A stretch of 64,000 nucleotides of DNA. Source: Halomonas eurihalina (GTDB lineage: Bacteria > Pseudomonadota > Gammaproteobacteria > Pseudomonadales > Halomonadaceae). Positions 55,825 through 64,000 of the stretch are shown one piece after another. Position numbers and translations under genes: made by a program. Under the pieces are notes generated by a model. That model was not told where the DNA came from and searched no databases. It saw only the letters and a list, made by a program, of their open reading frames with translations. Each line of letters begins with the position of its first letter. Within the stretch, counting starts at the first letter, position 1. The DNA is taken from NCBI RefSeq assembly GCF_008274785.1, contig NZ_VTPU01000005.1:1-64000 (forward strand). The letters are read 5' to 3'.

Positions 55825-56801
55825 CCAAGCGTATTCTGGTATACCGCTCGATCAACGAAGACCAGCTCGCACGGCTGGAACGCGACTTTCATGTCGACTA
55901 CCTGCCGGAGGTCGCCAGTGCCGAGGATCCCGCCTTCCTCGACGCCCTGGCCAACGCCCACGGCCTGGTCGGCGCCAGCCTGCCGATCACCCCGGCGCTG
56001 CTCGACCGGGCACCGCATCTCGAGGCCATCGCCAGCATCTCGGTGGGCTACGACAACTACCCGGTGGATGAGCTGACCCGGCGCGGCATTCTGCTGTGCA
56101 ATACCCCCGACGTGCTGACCGAGACCACCGCCGACACTGGCTTTCTGCTGATCATGTGCGCAGCCCGCCGCGCCATCGAGCTGGCCGGGATGGTCCAGCG
56201 CGGCGAGTGGCGCGAGAGCATCGGCAAGGAGCTGTTCGGTACCGATGTGCATGGCAAGACGCTCGGCATGGTCGGCTTCGGCCGCATCGGTGCCGCCATC
56301 GCGCGACGTGGCGCACTGGGCTTCGGCATGCGGGTGCTGTATTCGAACGCCTCGCCCAAGCCCGAGCTCGAGGCCGAGCTTGGCGCCCGGCACCGCGAGC
56401 TCGATGAGCTGCTCACCGAGGCCGACATCGTCTGCGTCACCGTGCCCCTCAATGCCGACACGCACCACCTGATCGGTGCTCGCGAGTTCGCGCTGATGAA
56501 GCCCTCGGCGATCTTCGTCAACGTCGCCCGCGGCAAGGTGGTCGACGAGACCGCGCTGATCGAGGCGCTCCGCGCAGGTAAACCGCACGCCGCCGGCCTT
56601 GATGTCTTCGAGCGCGAGCCCCTGCCCGAGACGTCGCCCCTGCCACACATGCCCAATGTCGTGGCACTGCCGCATATCGGCTCGGCAACCCATGAAACGC
56701 GCACCGCCATGGCCGACCGCGCGGTCGCCAACATTCTCGCCGCCCTGAACGGCGAGCGACCACCCAGCCCGGTCAACGAGCTCGAACTGAAGAGCTCATG
56801 A
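55821..56801 (+). CDS. D-isomer 2-hydroxyacid dehydrogenase (2-ketogluconate or 2-keto-6-phosphogluconate reductase)
   Basis: NAD(P)-dependent reductase of 326 residues of the GhrB/TkrA/KguD group. Cofactor loop GMVGFGRIGAAIARR; catalytic Arg in NVARGKVVDE, Glu in DVFEREPLPE and His in LPHIGSAT. In kgu pathways the enzyme reduces 2-keto-6-phosphogluconate to 6-phosphogluconate; if it acts before the kinase it would reduce free 2-ketogluconate. Translationally coupled to the kinase. Confidence 0.88.
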   Translation: MTKRILVYRSINEDQLARLERDFHVDYLPEVASAEDPAFLDALANAHGLVGASLPITPALLDRAPHLEAIASISVGYDNYPVDELTRRGILLCNTPDVLTETTADTGFLLIMCAARRAIELAGMVQRGEWRESIGKELFGTDVHGKTLGMVGFGRIGAAIARRGALGFGMRVLYSNASPKPELEAELGARHRELDELLTEADIVCVTVPLNADTHHLIGAREFALMKPSAIFVNVARGKVVDETALIEALRAGKPHAAGLDVFEREPLPETSPLPHMPNVVALPHIGSATHETRTAMADRAVANILAALNGERPPSPVNELELKSS

Positions 56802-56837
56802 CAATCAGCAACCACATAACAATCAAGAGGTAACGAC

Positions 56838-57839
56838 ATGCTCACGACACGCACACAATCAGGACGCTTCCTCAAGCCGCTCATCATCGCTGCCACCCTG
56901 GCCGCCACACTCGGCGCGACGGGCATCGCCCAGGCCGTGGAGCTGCGCTTCGGTCACGGCGGCACCGAGGACACCGCCTACCACCTCGGCGCGACCCGCT
57001 TCCAGGAGCTGGTCGAGGACAAGAGCGACGGTGATATCGGCGTCCAGATCATGGGCAATTCGGTACTCGGCCATGAAACCGAGATGTTCGAGCAGCAGAT
57101 GGCCGGCGCACTGGACCTGTCGATCATCAATCCCGGCCTGATCACCGACTTCTCATCCACCGCCAATGTCTTCTCCATTCCCTTCCTGTATCGCGACCAG
57201 GCGCACTGGCAGGCCGTGCTCGATGGTGACGTGGGCCGCGAGATCGCCGATCGCATCACGGAGGAAACCGGCGTCAAGGTGCTGGCCTTCTTCGGCGGCG
57301 GCAAGCGCCAGATCGTCAGCAGCCGCCCGCTCGAGAGCCTCGACGACCTGAAGGGCATGAAGCTGCGCACCAACCCGACCAAGCCCTTGATCGCCGCTTG
57401 GTCGGCGCTGGGTACCGAACCCACGGTCATGGCCTGGAAGGAGATCTACACGGGCCTGCAGCTCGGCGCCATCGATGGCTTGCTCAACGAGGCCGAATGG
57501 ATCCACCGCATGCGGTTTCATGAAGTCGCCCCGCATATCGGCCTTTCCGAGCACGACATCACGGTACGCCTGCTGACCATGTCACAAATGTCCTGGGACC
57601 GCCTCGACGAGAGCCAGCAGCAGGCCGTGATGGAAGCCGCCCGCGAGGCCGCGAGCTATGCGCGTCAGGTCCAGCTCGAGCAGGATGCCGAGGCCCTGGA
57701 TCTGCTCGTCGAGGAAGGCGCCACCCTGCATGAACTGGACCGGGAGCGCATGCAGGAGATCGTCAGTGAACCGCTCGCCGAAGTCGTCGAGGAAATGGGG
57801 CTGACCGAGCTGCGCCAGAAGATCGCCAACGTCGAGTGA
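56838..57839 (+). CDS. dctP: TRAP transporter solute-binding protein, DctP family
   Basis: Periplasmic receptor of 333 residues. The signal peptide ends near residue 32 (GIAQA). Mature features: LRFGHGGTEDTAYHLGA and the ligand Arg in LKGMKLRTNPTKPLI, the conserved carboxylate-binding residue, so an organic or sugar acid is expected. First of the dctP-dctQ-dctM genes inside the kgu-like operon; the probable ligand is 2-ketogluconate or a related aldonate. Confidence 0.9.
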   Translation: MLTTRTQSGRFLKPLIIAATLAATLGATGIAQAVELRFGHGGTEDTAYHLGATRFQELVEDKSDGDIGVQIMGNSVLGHETEMFEQQMAGALDLSIINPGLITDFSSTANVFSIPFLYRDQAHWQAVLDGDVGREIADRITEETGVKVLAFFGGGKRQIVSSRPLESLDDLKGMKLRTNPTKPLIAAWSALGTEPTVMAWKEIYTGLQLGAIDGLLNEAEWIHRMRFHEVAPHIGLSEHDITVRLLTMSQMSWDRLDESQQQAVMEAAREAASYARQVQLEQDAEALDLLVEEGATLHELDRERMQEIVSEPLAEVVEEMGLTELRQKIANVE

Positions 57840-57898
57840 GCCCTTGCCGGGGTGCCTGGCGCCCCGGCTCAGGATCTCGCCCTCCGGAGAACGCCGCC

Positions 57899-58501
57899 AT
57901 GAGACGCCTGTTGCACGGCCTGACTCACCTGAATCGCGGGCTGGAGCGCTGCCTTCACTGGCTCCTGCTGGCCCTGCTGTTCGGTTTCATCGCCTTGATC
58001 GTCTATCAGATCGTCAGCCGTAATCTGCCGCTGATGCCTCGCCTGTACTGGACCGAGGAATTCAGCCGCTTCGCCTTTCAGTGGATGATCATGCTGGGCA
58101 CCGCCATCGGCGTGCTGCATGCCGACCACTTCGTCCTCGAGGCCTTCCCGCGTGGCTCGCGGGCCAGCCTTGTGACGCGCTGGATACGCGATCTGGCCTG
58201 CCTGGCCGTCGGCCTGATCTTCGTCATCCACGGCAAGGATTTCGCCCTGTCCGGCCTGCGGCGCGAGGCCACCGCCTCGGGACTGTCGATGATCTACGTC
58301 TATTCGGCCTTCAGCGTCAGCGGCCTGCTGATCGTCCTGTTCAGCGCCCAGCGGCTGCTGCACGCCCTGCTCGATGGCGTGCCCCGCATGGAAGCCAGCC
58401 TCGACACGCCCGACGCCGTCGAGGAGGCGCTCGAGGCGCACGCCGGGCACGGCGATGAACTGGATCCTTCGCTCTCTTCCACCGACGGGAGAACGCCATG
58501 A
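57899..58501 (+). CDS. dctQ: TRAP transporter small permease, DctQ family
   Basis: Four-helix membrane protein of 200 residues with LYWTEEFSRFAFQWMIMLG (W-T-E-E motif of DctQ) and a soluble acidic tail. ATG 57899 follows CGGAG; an open frame back to 57836 overlaps the receptor stop and is unlikely. It ends by ATGA overlap with dctM. Confidence 0.9.
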   Translation: MRRLLHGLTHLNRGLERCLHWLLLALLFGFIALIVYQIVSRNLPLMPRLYWTEEFSRFAFQWMIMLGTAIGVLHADHFVLEAFPRGSRASLVTRWIRDLACLAVGLIFVIHGKDFALSGLRREATASGLSMIYVYSAFSVSGLLIVLFSAQRLLHALLDGVPRMEASLDTPDAVEEALEAHAGHGDELDPSLSSTDGRTP

Positions 58502-59805
58502 TTCCCATGGATGCCGTCTTCATCCTGCCCTGGCTGCTGTTCGGCCTGCTCGGTGTGCTGATCGTCGCCGGAGTGCCGATCGCCATGGCCCTGGTCCTGA
58601 CCGCCGCCGGCATGATCCTGCTCGACCCGCGCCTGACCTATTGGGTCATGTTCCAGCGCATGTACAACGGCATGGACTCGTTCGTGCTGCTCGCCGTGCC
58701 GTTGTTCCTGCTGGCCGGCAACCTGATGAACGCCGCGCGCATCACCGACCGGCTGATCACCCTGTGCATGCGCCTGGTGGGCCACTTCAAGGGCGCCCTG
58801 GCACATGTCAACGTGATGGTCAGCATGCTGTTCGCCGGCGTCTCCGGTTCTTCGACGGCCGACAGCGCCGGCGTGGGTACCGTGCTGATCCCGGCCATGC
58901 AGCGCGAGGGCTATCCGAGCCACTTCTCGGTGGCCGTGACCGCCGCCTCGTCGGTCATGGGCATCATCATTCCCCCTTCCATCAACATGATCGTCTGGGG
59001 TGCCCTGACCAACACCTCCATCGCCGGCCTGTTCCTCGGCGGCATCCTGCCCGGCGTGATGATCGGCGTGGCCCAACTCGCGCTCAACGTCGGCTATGTG
59101 CGTCGCTACCAGGTGCCGGTTCGCCGTCGCGCCTCGCTGATCGAACTGGCGCGCTCGAGCAAGGACGGCCTGCTGGCCGCCGGCATTCCCGTGGTCATCA
59201 TCGGTGGCATCACCCTGGGGCTGGTCACTCCCACCGAGGCAGCGGTGATCGCCGTGCTCTACGCCCTGGCGCTGGGCACCCTCGTCTATCGGGAACTCAA
59301 CCTCGCCAAGGTGCTTGATGCCTCCACCGACACCGTGCGCCTGTGCTCACTGTCGCTGTTCAGCCTGGTCGGGGCGGCGATCTTCGGCTATCTGATCAGC
59401 TTCTACCAGATTCCCCCCAAGCTGATGGCCGGCGTCAACATCAGCGATCCCGTGATGCTTCTGCTGTTGATGACCGCCGTCATGCTGGTCATCGGCACCT
59501 TCATGGACTCCCTGCCGGCCATGGCCATCATGGCGCCGATCTTCCAGCCCCTGGCCATGCAGGCCGGCGTCCATCCGGTGCAGTTCGGCGTCATCGGCGT
59601 CATGGCGCTGGGCCTGGGGCTGATCACGCCGCCCTATGGTCTCTGCCTGATGATCTCGGCGAAGATCGGCGGCATTCCGCTGCTCCAGGCGCTCGGCACC
59701 ACGCTGCTGTATCTGGCCGTCATGCTGGGCGTGATTCTGTTGCTGATCCTCTATCCGGATCTGATCCTGATGCTGCCCCGACTGATCGCTCCCGATTTCG
59801 TGTGA
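58498..59805 (+). CDS. dctM: TRAP transporter large permease, DctM family
   Basis: Channel-forming permease of 435 residues with about 12 helices. DctM signatures: LLAVPLFLLAGNLM, GVSGSSTADSAGVGTVLIP, SSVMGIIIPPSINMIVWG and LGLITPPYGLCLM. It uses an ion gradient to import the ligand delivered by DctP. The start overlaps dctQ by ATGA. It ends 72 bases before the second HAD gene. Confidence 0.93.
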   Translation: MIPMDAVFILPWLLFGLLGVLIVAGVPIAMALVLTAAGMILLDPRLTYWVMFQRMYNGMDSFVLLAVPLFLLAGNLMNAARITDRLITLCMRLVGHFKGALAHVNVMVSMLFAGVSGSSTADSAGVGTVLIPAMQREGYPSHFSVAVTAASSVMGIIIPPSINMIVWGALTNTSIAGLFLGGILPGVMIGVAQLALNVGYVRRYQVPVRRRASLIELARSSKDGLLAAGIPVVIIGGITLGLVTPTEAAVIAVLYALALGTLVYRELNLAKVLDASTDTVRLCSLSLFSLVGAAIFGYLISFYQIPPKLMAGVNISDPVMLLLLMTAVMLVIGTFMDSLPAMAIMAPIFQPLAMQAGVHPVQFGVIGVMALGLGLITPPYGLCLMISAKIGGIPLLQALGTTLLYLAVMLGVILLLILYPDLILMLPRLIAPDFV

Positions 59806-59877
59806 GCCTGCATCGTGCCGCCTGGCCGGGTACACTGGCCGGCGGCGACCCATCCACGACCAACCCACGAGGCTTTC

Positions 59878-60597
59878 ATGTCCGCGTCCTCGCCTTCCGC
59901 CCTGCCGGCTTCGGCTCCCTCCTCTTCGGCTCCCCTCTGCCTGCTGTTCGACTCCGACGGTACCCTGGTCGACAGCGAGATTCTGCTGGCCGAGGTCATG
60001 GGCGAGGTCCTGCCCGAGTACGGGCTCCCCTTTACCGCCCGCCAGTACATGGAAGCCTTCCGGGGCGTTCGCTTTCACGATATCGTCGCCACCCAGCAGC
60101 GCCGTCACGGCCAGCTCACCGAAGACAACCTGGCGCGCCTGGAAGCCGCAATGCGCACTCGCATGCAAGCACGCATGACCGAGGAGCTCGTCGCCATCGA
60201 CGGCATGCCCGACGCGCTGGACGCCCTGGCCGCCTACCCCAAGGCCGTCGTCTCCAACGGCCCCGACAGCAAGATCCGCTGCGCCATGGCCAGTGCCGGC
60301 CTGGCACACCACTTCGGCGACCACCTGTTCAGCGCCTACACCCTGGGCGTCTGGAAGCCCGACCCCGGCCTCTACCTCAAGGCGGCCGAGGCCATGGGCT
60401 TCCCACCCGAGCGCTGCGTGGTGATCGACGATGCAGCGGTGGGCGTGGAAGCCGGACTGGCCGCCGGCATGCAGGTGATTCACCTCAACCACTTCCCCGA
60501 TGAGGAAACCACGCCCGAGGGCGCCATCGCTCTCCTCCACGCCAGCGAATTGCCCGAGGTCATCGCGCGGCTGGCGAGTACTCGGCAGGCATTCTGA
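59878..60597 (+). CDS. HAD-superfamily sugar-phosphate phosphatase (YieH-like), paralogue 2
   Basis: 239 residues. After a Ser/Ala/Pro-rich N-terminus of about 18 residues, the sequence aligns along its length with the HAD protein at 52917: FDSDGTLVDSE, VVSNGP, LFSAYTLGVWKPDPGLY and IDDAAVGVEAGLAAGM. ATG 59878 follows ACGAGG. Its last 29 bases are included in the 376-bp tandem duplication, so a copy of its 3' end lies at 60945. Together the two HAD genes bracket the kgu/TRAP operon. Confidence 0.87.
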   Translation: MSASSPSALPASAPSSSAPLCLLFDSDGTLVDSEILLAEVMGEVLPEYGLPFTARQYMEAFRGVRFHDIVATQQRRHGQLTEDNLARLEAAMRTRMQARMTEELVAIDGMPDALDALAAYPKAVVSNGPDSKIRCAMASAGLAHHFGDHLFSAYTLGVWKPDPGLYLKAAEAMGFPPERCVVIDDAAVGVEAGLAAGMQVIHLNHFPDEETTPEGAIALLHASELPEVIARLASTRQAF

Positions 60598-60944
60598 GCC
60601 GGCATCAGGACGTCGCGACCGGCTCCGCCAGTCCCGCTACCGGTGCCGGCATACGAAGCAGGCTACCGGCATCAGGCCAACGCTTTCGCTCCTCGTCGTT
60701 CAGGTGTTGAGTGGCGGTGGTGATGTAGAGCGTCCGCAGATCGGGGCCTCCGAAGGCCACCATGGTGGGGTGCGGGCAAGGTAGCTCGAAGCTCGCCTCC
60801 AGCCTTCCCTCGGGAGAGAAACGCACGATACGCCCTCCCCCATAAAGAGCGCTCCAATAGCAGCCCTCGCTATCCACGGCGGCACCATCCGGCACCCCCG
60901 GCAAGCCCAGGGCATCCAGATCCGCCCAGACCCTCGGCTCGCCG
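60569..60944 (+). repeat. 376-bp tandem duplication, unit 1
   Basis: Identical by eye to the next 376 bases. The unit starts with GGCTGGCGAGTACTCGG inside the end of the HAD gene and ends with CCTCGGCTCGCCG inside the SMP-30 gene. Confidence 0.93.
60605..60944 (-). pseudogene. Truncated duplicate of the 3' part of the SMP-30 gene
   Basis: This minus-strand piece encodes the same last 99 residues (PGVPDGAAVDSEG to AEPVATS) as the intact gene but lacks the first two thirds. It lies in unit 1 of the tandem duplication. It could be read only from an internal ATG without an obvious ribosome site, so it is probably not functional. Confidence 0.88.
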
Positions 60945-61320
60945 GGCTGGCGAGTACTCGGCAGGCATTCTGAGCCGGCATCAGGACGTCGCGACCGGCT
61001 CCGCCAGTCCCGCTACCGGTGCCGGCATACGAAGCAGGCTACCGGCATCAGGCCAACGCTTTCGCTCCTCGTCGTTCAGGTGTTGAGTGGCGGTGGTGAT
61101 GTAGAGCGTCCGCAGATCGGGGCCTCCGAAGGCCACCATGGTGGGGTGCGGGCAAGGTAGCTCGAAGCTCGCCTCCAGCCTTCCCTCGGGAGAGAAACGC
61201 ACGATACGCCCTCCCCCATAAAGAGCGCTCCAATAGCAGCCCTCGCTATCCACGGCGGCACCATCCGGCACCCCCGGCAAGCCCAGGGCATCCAGATCCG
61301 CCCAGACCCTCGGCTCGCCG
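60945..61320 (+). repeat. 376-bp tandem duplication, unit 2
   Basis: Second unit, identical to 60569-60944. It holds the real 3' end of the SMP-30 gene. The junction CGCCG-GGCTGG has at most 1 bp of shared sequence, pointing to an illegitimate tandem duplication. Confidence 0.93.
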
Positions 61321-61874
61321 GTGCAGCCAGTCTCCATATCAAAGGGATAACGCAGGATCCGCCGGGTCAACGAGTCCGTGTGATAAAGCCAGCGTCGGTC
61401 GGGGCTGAAGGCCAGTCCATTGGCAATGCCGAGACCAGACCACCGCTGCACCAGTTCTCTCCCCTCGAAGCAGTAGAGAGCCGCGGAAGGCGTATCCTCG
61501 TCGGCGGCAATCGTACCCGCCCAGAAACGCCCGGCCGCATCGCAGCGGCCATCGTTGAAGCGATTGCCCTTCTCGTCGTGCCACTCGGGGTTGTCCGCCA
61601 GGCGCTCGGTCCGGCCATCGAACGGTAATCGCAGCCTGATGATGCCCGAGGCCGTGGCGGCGAGCAGTCCTTCCTCGCACAACGCAATGCAGCCGACCTT
61701 TTCATCCAGCTCGATGCGCGAGGGCGCTGCGTGCCGATCCGGCTGCCAGGCATGGATCACGCCATGATTGATATCCACCCAGTGGAGCGTCTGCCGCGCC
61801 ACCGACCATAACGGGCTCTCGCCCAGACTCATGTCGAGCTCGACCGCCACCTGCACTCGTGTCTCCGTCACCAT
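60981..61874 (-). CDS. SMP-30/gluconolactonase family protein
   Basis: Six-bladed beta-propeller of 297 residues with a divalent metal site. Typical blocks: LGESPLWSVARQTLHWVDI (first metal Glu), EKGNRFNDGRCDAAGRFWAGT, GIANGLAFSPDRRWLYHTDS and PDGAAVDSEGCYW. It opens sugar lactones such as glucono- or other aldonolactones. No signal peptide, so cytosolic. It follows a sugar porter on the same strand, suggesting an oxidative route in which the imported sugar becomes a lactone; no matching sugar dehydrogenase is seen between them. Confidence 0.9.
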   Translation of the reverse strand: MVTETRVQVAVELDMSLGESPLWSVARQTLHWVDINHGVIHAWQPDRHAAPSRIELDEKVGCIALCEEGLLAATASGIIRLRLPFDGRTERLADNPEWHDEKGNRFNDGRCDAAGRFWAGTIAADEDTPSAALYCFEGRELVQRWSGLGIANGLAFSPDRRWLYHTDSLTRRILRYPFDMETGCTGEPRVWADLDALGLPGVPDGAAVDSEGCYWSALYGGGRIVRFSPEGRLEASFELPCPHPTMVAFGGPDLRTLYITTATQHLNDEERKRWPDAGSLLRMPAPVAGLAEPVATS

Positions 61875-61900
61875 GCGATTACCTGCCCCTTCCTCGGTCG

Positions 61901-61990
61901 TTAAACCTGCGGCGTGCCCTGACGCGCCACGTCACCGACAACGACGACGCCAGAGCGGTCGGCCAGCTTCCTGTTGACCGCTTCACTCAT
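61901..61990 (-). CDS. Small ORF (29 codons) between sugar porter and SMP-30 genes
   Basis: ATG 61990 overlaps the sugar-porter stop (ATGAGTGA) and the frame ends at 61901, 27 bases before the SMP-30 start. It encodes MSEAVNRKLADRSG followed by VVVVGDVARQGTPQV. I do not recognise it; it could be a translational-coupling leader or the remnant of a deleted gene. Confidence 0.4.
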   Translation of the reverse strand: MSEAVNRKLADRSGVVVVGDVARQGTPQV

Positions 61991-63389
61991 ACGCCATTTC
62001 CTCGAGTTCCTTGCCTCGCGTTTCCTGGACCCAGCGCAGCACAAAGCAGGCCGACAGCACGGCACACAAGGCATAGAAGCCATAGGCGCCCGCCAGGCCG
62101 ATGGATGCCAGCATGATCGGGAAGGTCATGGTAATGCCGAAGTTGGCCAGCCACTGGAACAGCCCGGCGATGGCGAGTCCCGAACCACGCATCTGATTGG
62201 GAAACATCTCGCCCAGCATTACCCACATCACCGGTCCCCAGGAGACGTTGAAGCTGAACACGTAGATATTGGCGGCCAGCAGGGCCAACACGCCCATGTC
62301 GTCGCTGAGCTGCAGATTCCCGTCGACCATGGTTGCCGTGGAAAAGGCGAAGACCAGACAGGCCAGGGTAATGGCCATTCCCACCGAGCCGACCCACAGC
62401 AGGGGCTTGCGGCCGATCTTGTCGATCAACGCGATTGCCAGCAGGCAAGCGCCGATGCTCACGGCCCCTGTGATCACGTTGATCAGCAGAGCATCGCCCT
62501 CCGAGAAGCCTACCGATTGCCACAGCACTGCGCCGTAATAGAACACCACATTGATGCCTACCAGCTGCTGGAACACCGCCAGGCCGATACCGACCCAGAC
62601 AATGCCATGCACCTTGCCGGTCGCGCGGTTGACCACATCGCTCAACCGCGGCTTGTGATCACGATCCAGGGTAGTGTGGATCTCATCGAGCTTGTCGCCG
62701 ACCTCTTGCTCCGGCATCACCAGGCCCAGCACCCGGCGAGCTTCCGACTGTCGACCACTGCTGATCAAGTATCGCGGGCTCTCGGGGATGAACAGTAGCG
62801 CCACCAGGAATACCGCCGCTGGCAGCAGTTCGATCCAGAACATCCAGCGCCAGGTGGCAAAGCCGAACCACAGCTCGGCGACCGCCGAACTCGAGACATA
62901 GGCCAGCACGTAGTTGCTCAGAAAAGCCATGAACAAGCCGCCGATGATGGCCACCTGCTGGATGGTAGCCAGGCGACCGCGATACCTCGAGGGCGCCACT
63001 TCACTGATATAGGCCGGCGTCATCACACTGGCGGCCCCCACTGCCATGCCACCGAGGACGCGATAAACCACGAATTCCATCGAACCACCGGCGATTCCCG
63101 ACCCCCAGGCACTCACCAGGAAGAAAATCGCCGAAACGATCAATACCGTACGACGGCCAAAGCGGTCCGCCAGGCGACCGGCAAAGAAGGCACCGACGGC
63201 ACAGCCCAGCAGCATGGATGCCACGTTGAAGCCGGTACCGACACTGTCGGAATTGAAAGAGGATTGGAGACCATCGACCGTGCCGTTGATGACGCCACTA
63301 TCGAAGCCGAAGAGAAAGCCACCGATGGCGGCAATACAGCATATGATGAGTATATAGGCAGAACGACTGAGCGGTTTGCGATCCGTCAT
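61983..63389 (-). CDS. Sugar porter family MFS transporter (XylE/GalP-like)
   Basis: Twelve-helix sugar symporter of 468 residues. It has all the family marks: GGFLFGFDSGVINGT in helix 1, RLADRFGRR between helices 2 and 3, PESPRYL after helix 6, QQLVGINVVFYYG in helix 7, DKIGRKPLL, and a C-terminal ETRGKELEE (PETKG position). ATG 63389 follows GGAG. It imports a hexose or pentose, probably with protons; the LamB-type porin upstream supplies passage through the outer membrane. Confidence 0.93.
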   Translation of the reverse strand: MTDRKPLSRSAYILIICCIAAIGGFLFGFDSGVINGTVDGLQSSFNSDSVGTGFNVASMLLGCAVGAFFAGRLADRFGRRTVLIVSAIFFLVSAWGSGIAGGSMEFVVYRVLGGMAVGAASVMTPAYISEVAPSRYRGRLATIQQVAIIGGLFMAFLSNYVLAYVSSSAVAELWFGFATWRWMFWIELLPAAVFLVALLFIPESPRYLISSGRQSEARRVLGLVMPEQEVGDKLDEIHTTLDRDHKPRLSDVVNRATGKVHGIVWVGIGLAVFQQLVGINVVFYYGAVLWQSVGFSEGDALLINVITGAVSIGACLLAIALIDKIGRKPLLWVGSVGMAITLACLVFAFSTATMVDGNLQLSDDMGVLALLAANIYVFSFNVSWGPVMWVMLGEMFPNQMRGSGLAIAGLFQWLANFGITMTFPIMLASIGLAGAYGFYALCAVLSACFVLRWVQETRGKELEEMAYE

Positions 63390-63464
63390 GTTCAATCTCC
63401 AGAAAAAAGGGCGCCCGAGCCCAGGCACCAATATCGAAGCAACAGCAAGCAGGTCACGGGGCCA

Positions 63465-64000
63465 TTACCACCAGACATCCATCTGCACGCCGACGGTCAG
63501 GCCATCGTTGTCATCGATGTCAATCGCGCCACCGGCATCGCCGGCCGAGATTGCAGCGCTGCCTCCATCTTCCTGAAGGGGATCGCCATCCCAGTTGGCA
63601 TAGGTAGCAAAGAGCCGAATGACCGGTCGCGCATAACCGCCGACCCCCGCCGCCCATTGCTGGGCCAATGTGAACTTGGTGAGGCTCCGGCTACCGATCC
63701 CGTCATCGACCTCGGGGTCGATGTAGTCATGACCGAGCTCCAGGGCGGTACTCATATTCTCCGTCCAGTAGTAGGTAGGGCGAATACCGGCGGAAATCCA
63801 AGTACGTCCCGAGTCATCATCAAAGCTCTGATCTTCATAGACGGCGGCATACATCAGGTCCAGCTTGTCCGGCGAGAGCCACACATTGCCATGGTTGATG
63901 ACGCGCCACATATCGCCACCCGGCGCATCTCGATGCGTCGTGCTTCCCGCCATGCGTCCCTTGGTATCACCGGCATTGATGATGCCGTCAGTGGCGTATT
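63465..64000 (-). CDS. LamB-type maltoporin/carbohydrate porin, C-terminal part (cut by window edge)
   Basis: The frame is open to the window end. The visible 178 residues show the alternating beta-strand pattern of an outer-membrane barrel with acidic loops. They end in VGVQMDVWW, with the terminal aromatic residues needed for barrel assembly and close to the LamB ending. Blocks such as WISAGIRPTYYWTENMSTALELG match maltoporin strands. It is upstream of the sugar porter on the same strand, fitting a porin-porter-lactonase transcript. The start lies outside. Confidence 0.82.
   Translation of the reverse strand, partial: YATDGIINAGDTKGRMAGSTTHRDAPGGDMWRVINHGNVWLSPDKLDLMYAAVYEDQSFDDDSGRTWISAGIRPTYYWTENMSTALELGHDYIDPEVDDGIGSRSLTKFTLAQQWAAGVGGYARPVIRLFATYANWDGDPLQEDGGSAAISAGDAGGAIDIDDNDGLTVGVQMDVWW

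Overview
The window looks like chromosome of a Halomonas-type gammaproteobacterium (Halomonadaceae). Reasons: high G+C, acidic proteins, four solute importers (TAXI-TRAP, DctPQM-TRAP, sugar ABC, sugar porter with a LamB-type porin), the gammaproteobacterial epd-pgk-fba order, and a glucoside 3-dehydrogenase cluster of the kind known from marine Halomonas. This genus call is an inference from gene content. No rRNA, tRNA, CRISPR array or complete insertion sequence was seen. The first 212 bases, downstream of lldD, hold nothing I recognise.

Layout. 0.2-2.4 kb: L-lactate dehydrogenase and its divergent regulator LldR, with two operator-like palindromes between them. 2.4-5.7 kb: DctB/DctD-type two-component pair. 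5.7-11 kb: housekeeping genes (DUF457 membrane protein, gamma carbonic anhydrase-like protein, NSS symporter, oligopeptidase A, YheV). 11-16 kb: leftward periplasmic sugar-oxidation cluster (glucoside 3-dehydrogenase flavosubunit and Tat subunit, DUF1080 protein with a frameshift, two exported sugar isomerase/epimerase-like proteins) behind a LacI-type operator. 16.9-20.1 kb: TAXI-TRAP transporter with a plausible sigma-54 promoter and DctD-type enhancer. 20-29 kb: methyl-cycle genes metF, ahcY and metK mixed with an AEC transporter, GST/TetR pair, metallophosphoesterase and LigB.

29.7-45.2 kb: two practically identical transketolase genes in direct orientation enclose an FMN-riboswitch-controlled ribH2 and a tetritol-type catabolic locus. 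This locus has a sugar ABC importer with DUF2291, an erythritol/L-threitol dehydrogenase-like enzyme, a SorC regulator, an RpiB-like isomerase, DhaK, DhaL and transaldolase. The likely route is tetritol to erythrulose to erythrulose-phosphate to erythrose-4-phosphate, which transaldolase and transketolase then consume. 45.3-50 kb: fbaB (class I aldolase) opposite epd-pgk-fba, where epd and pgk form one uninterrupted reading frame. 50-53 kb: GNAT acetyltransferase, MFS exporter, MmyB-type regulator.

52.9-60.6 kb: 2-ketogluconate-type operon (PtxS-like LacI regulator, KguK-like kinase, 2-hydroxyacid dehydrogenase, DctPQM TRAP importer) bracketed by two YieH-like HAD phosphatases. 60.6-64 kb: leftward LamB-type porin (cut by the window edge), sugar porter, 29-codon ORF and SMP-30/gluconolactonase, whose 3' end lies in an exact 376-bp tandem duplication.

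Mobile and repetitive DNA: three 138-bp fold-back elements (MITE-like) at 8.4, 16.4 and 22.3 kb; one sits exactly in a shared CTAG stop codon and duplicated it. There are also a 15-nt and a 7-nt tandem array.
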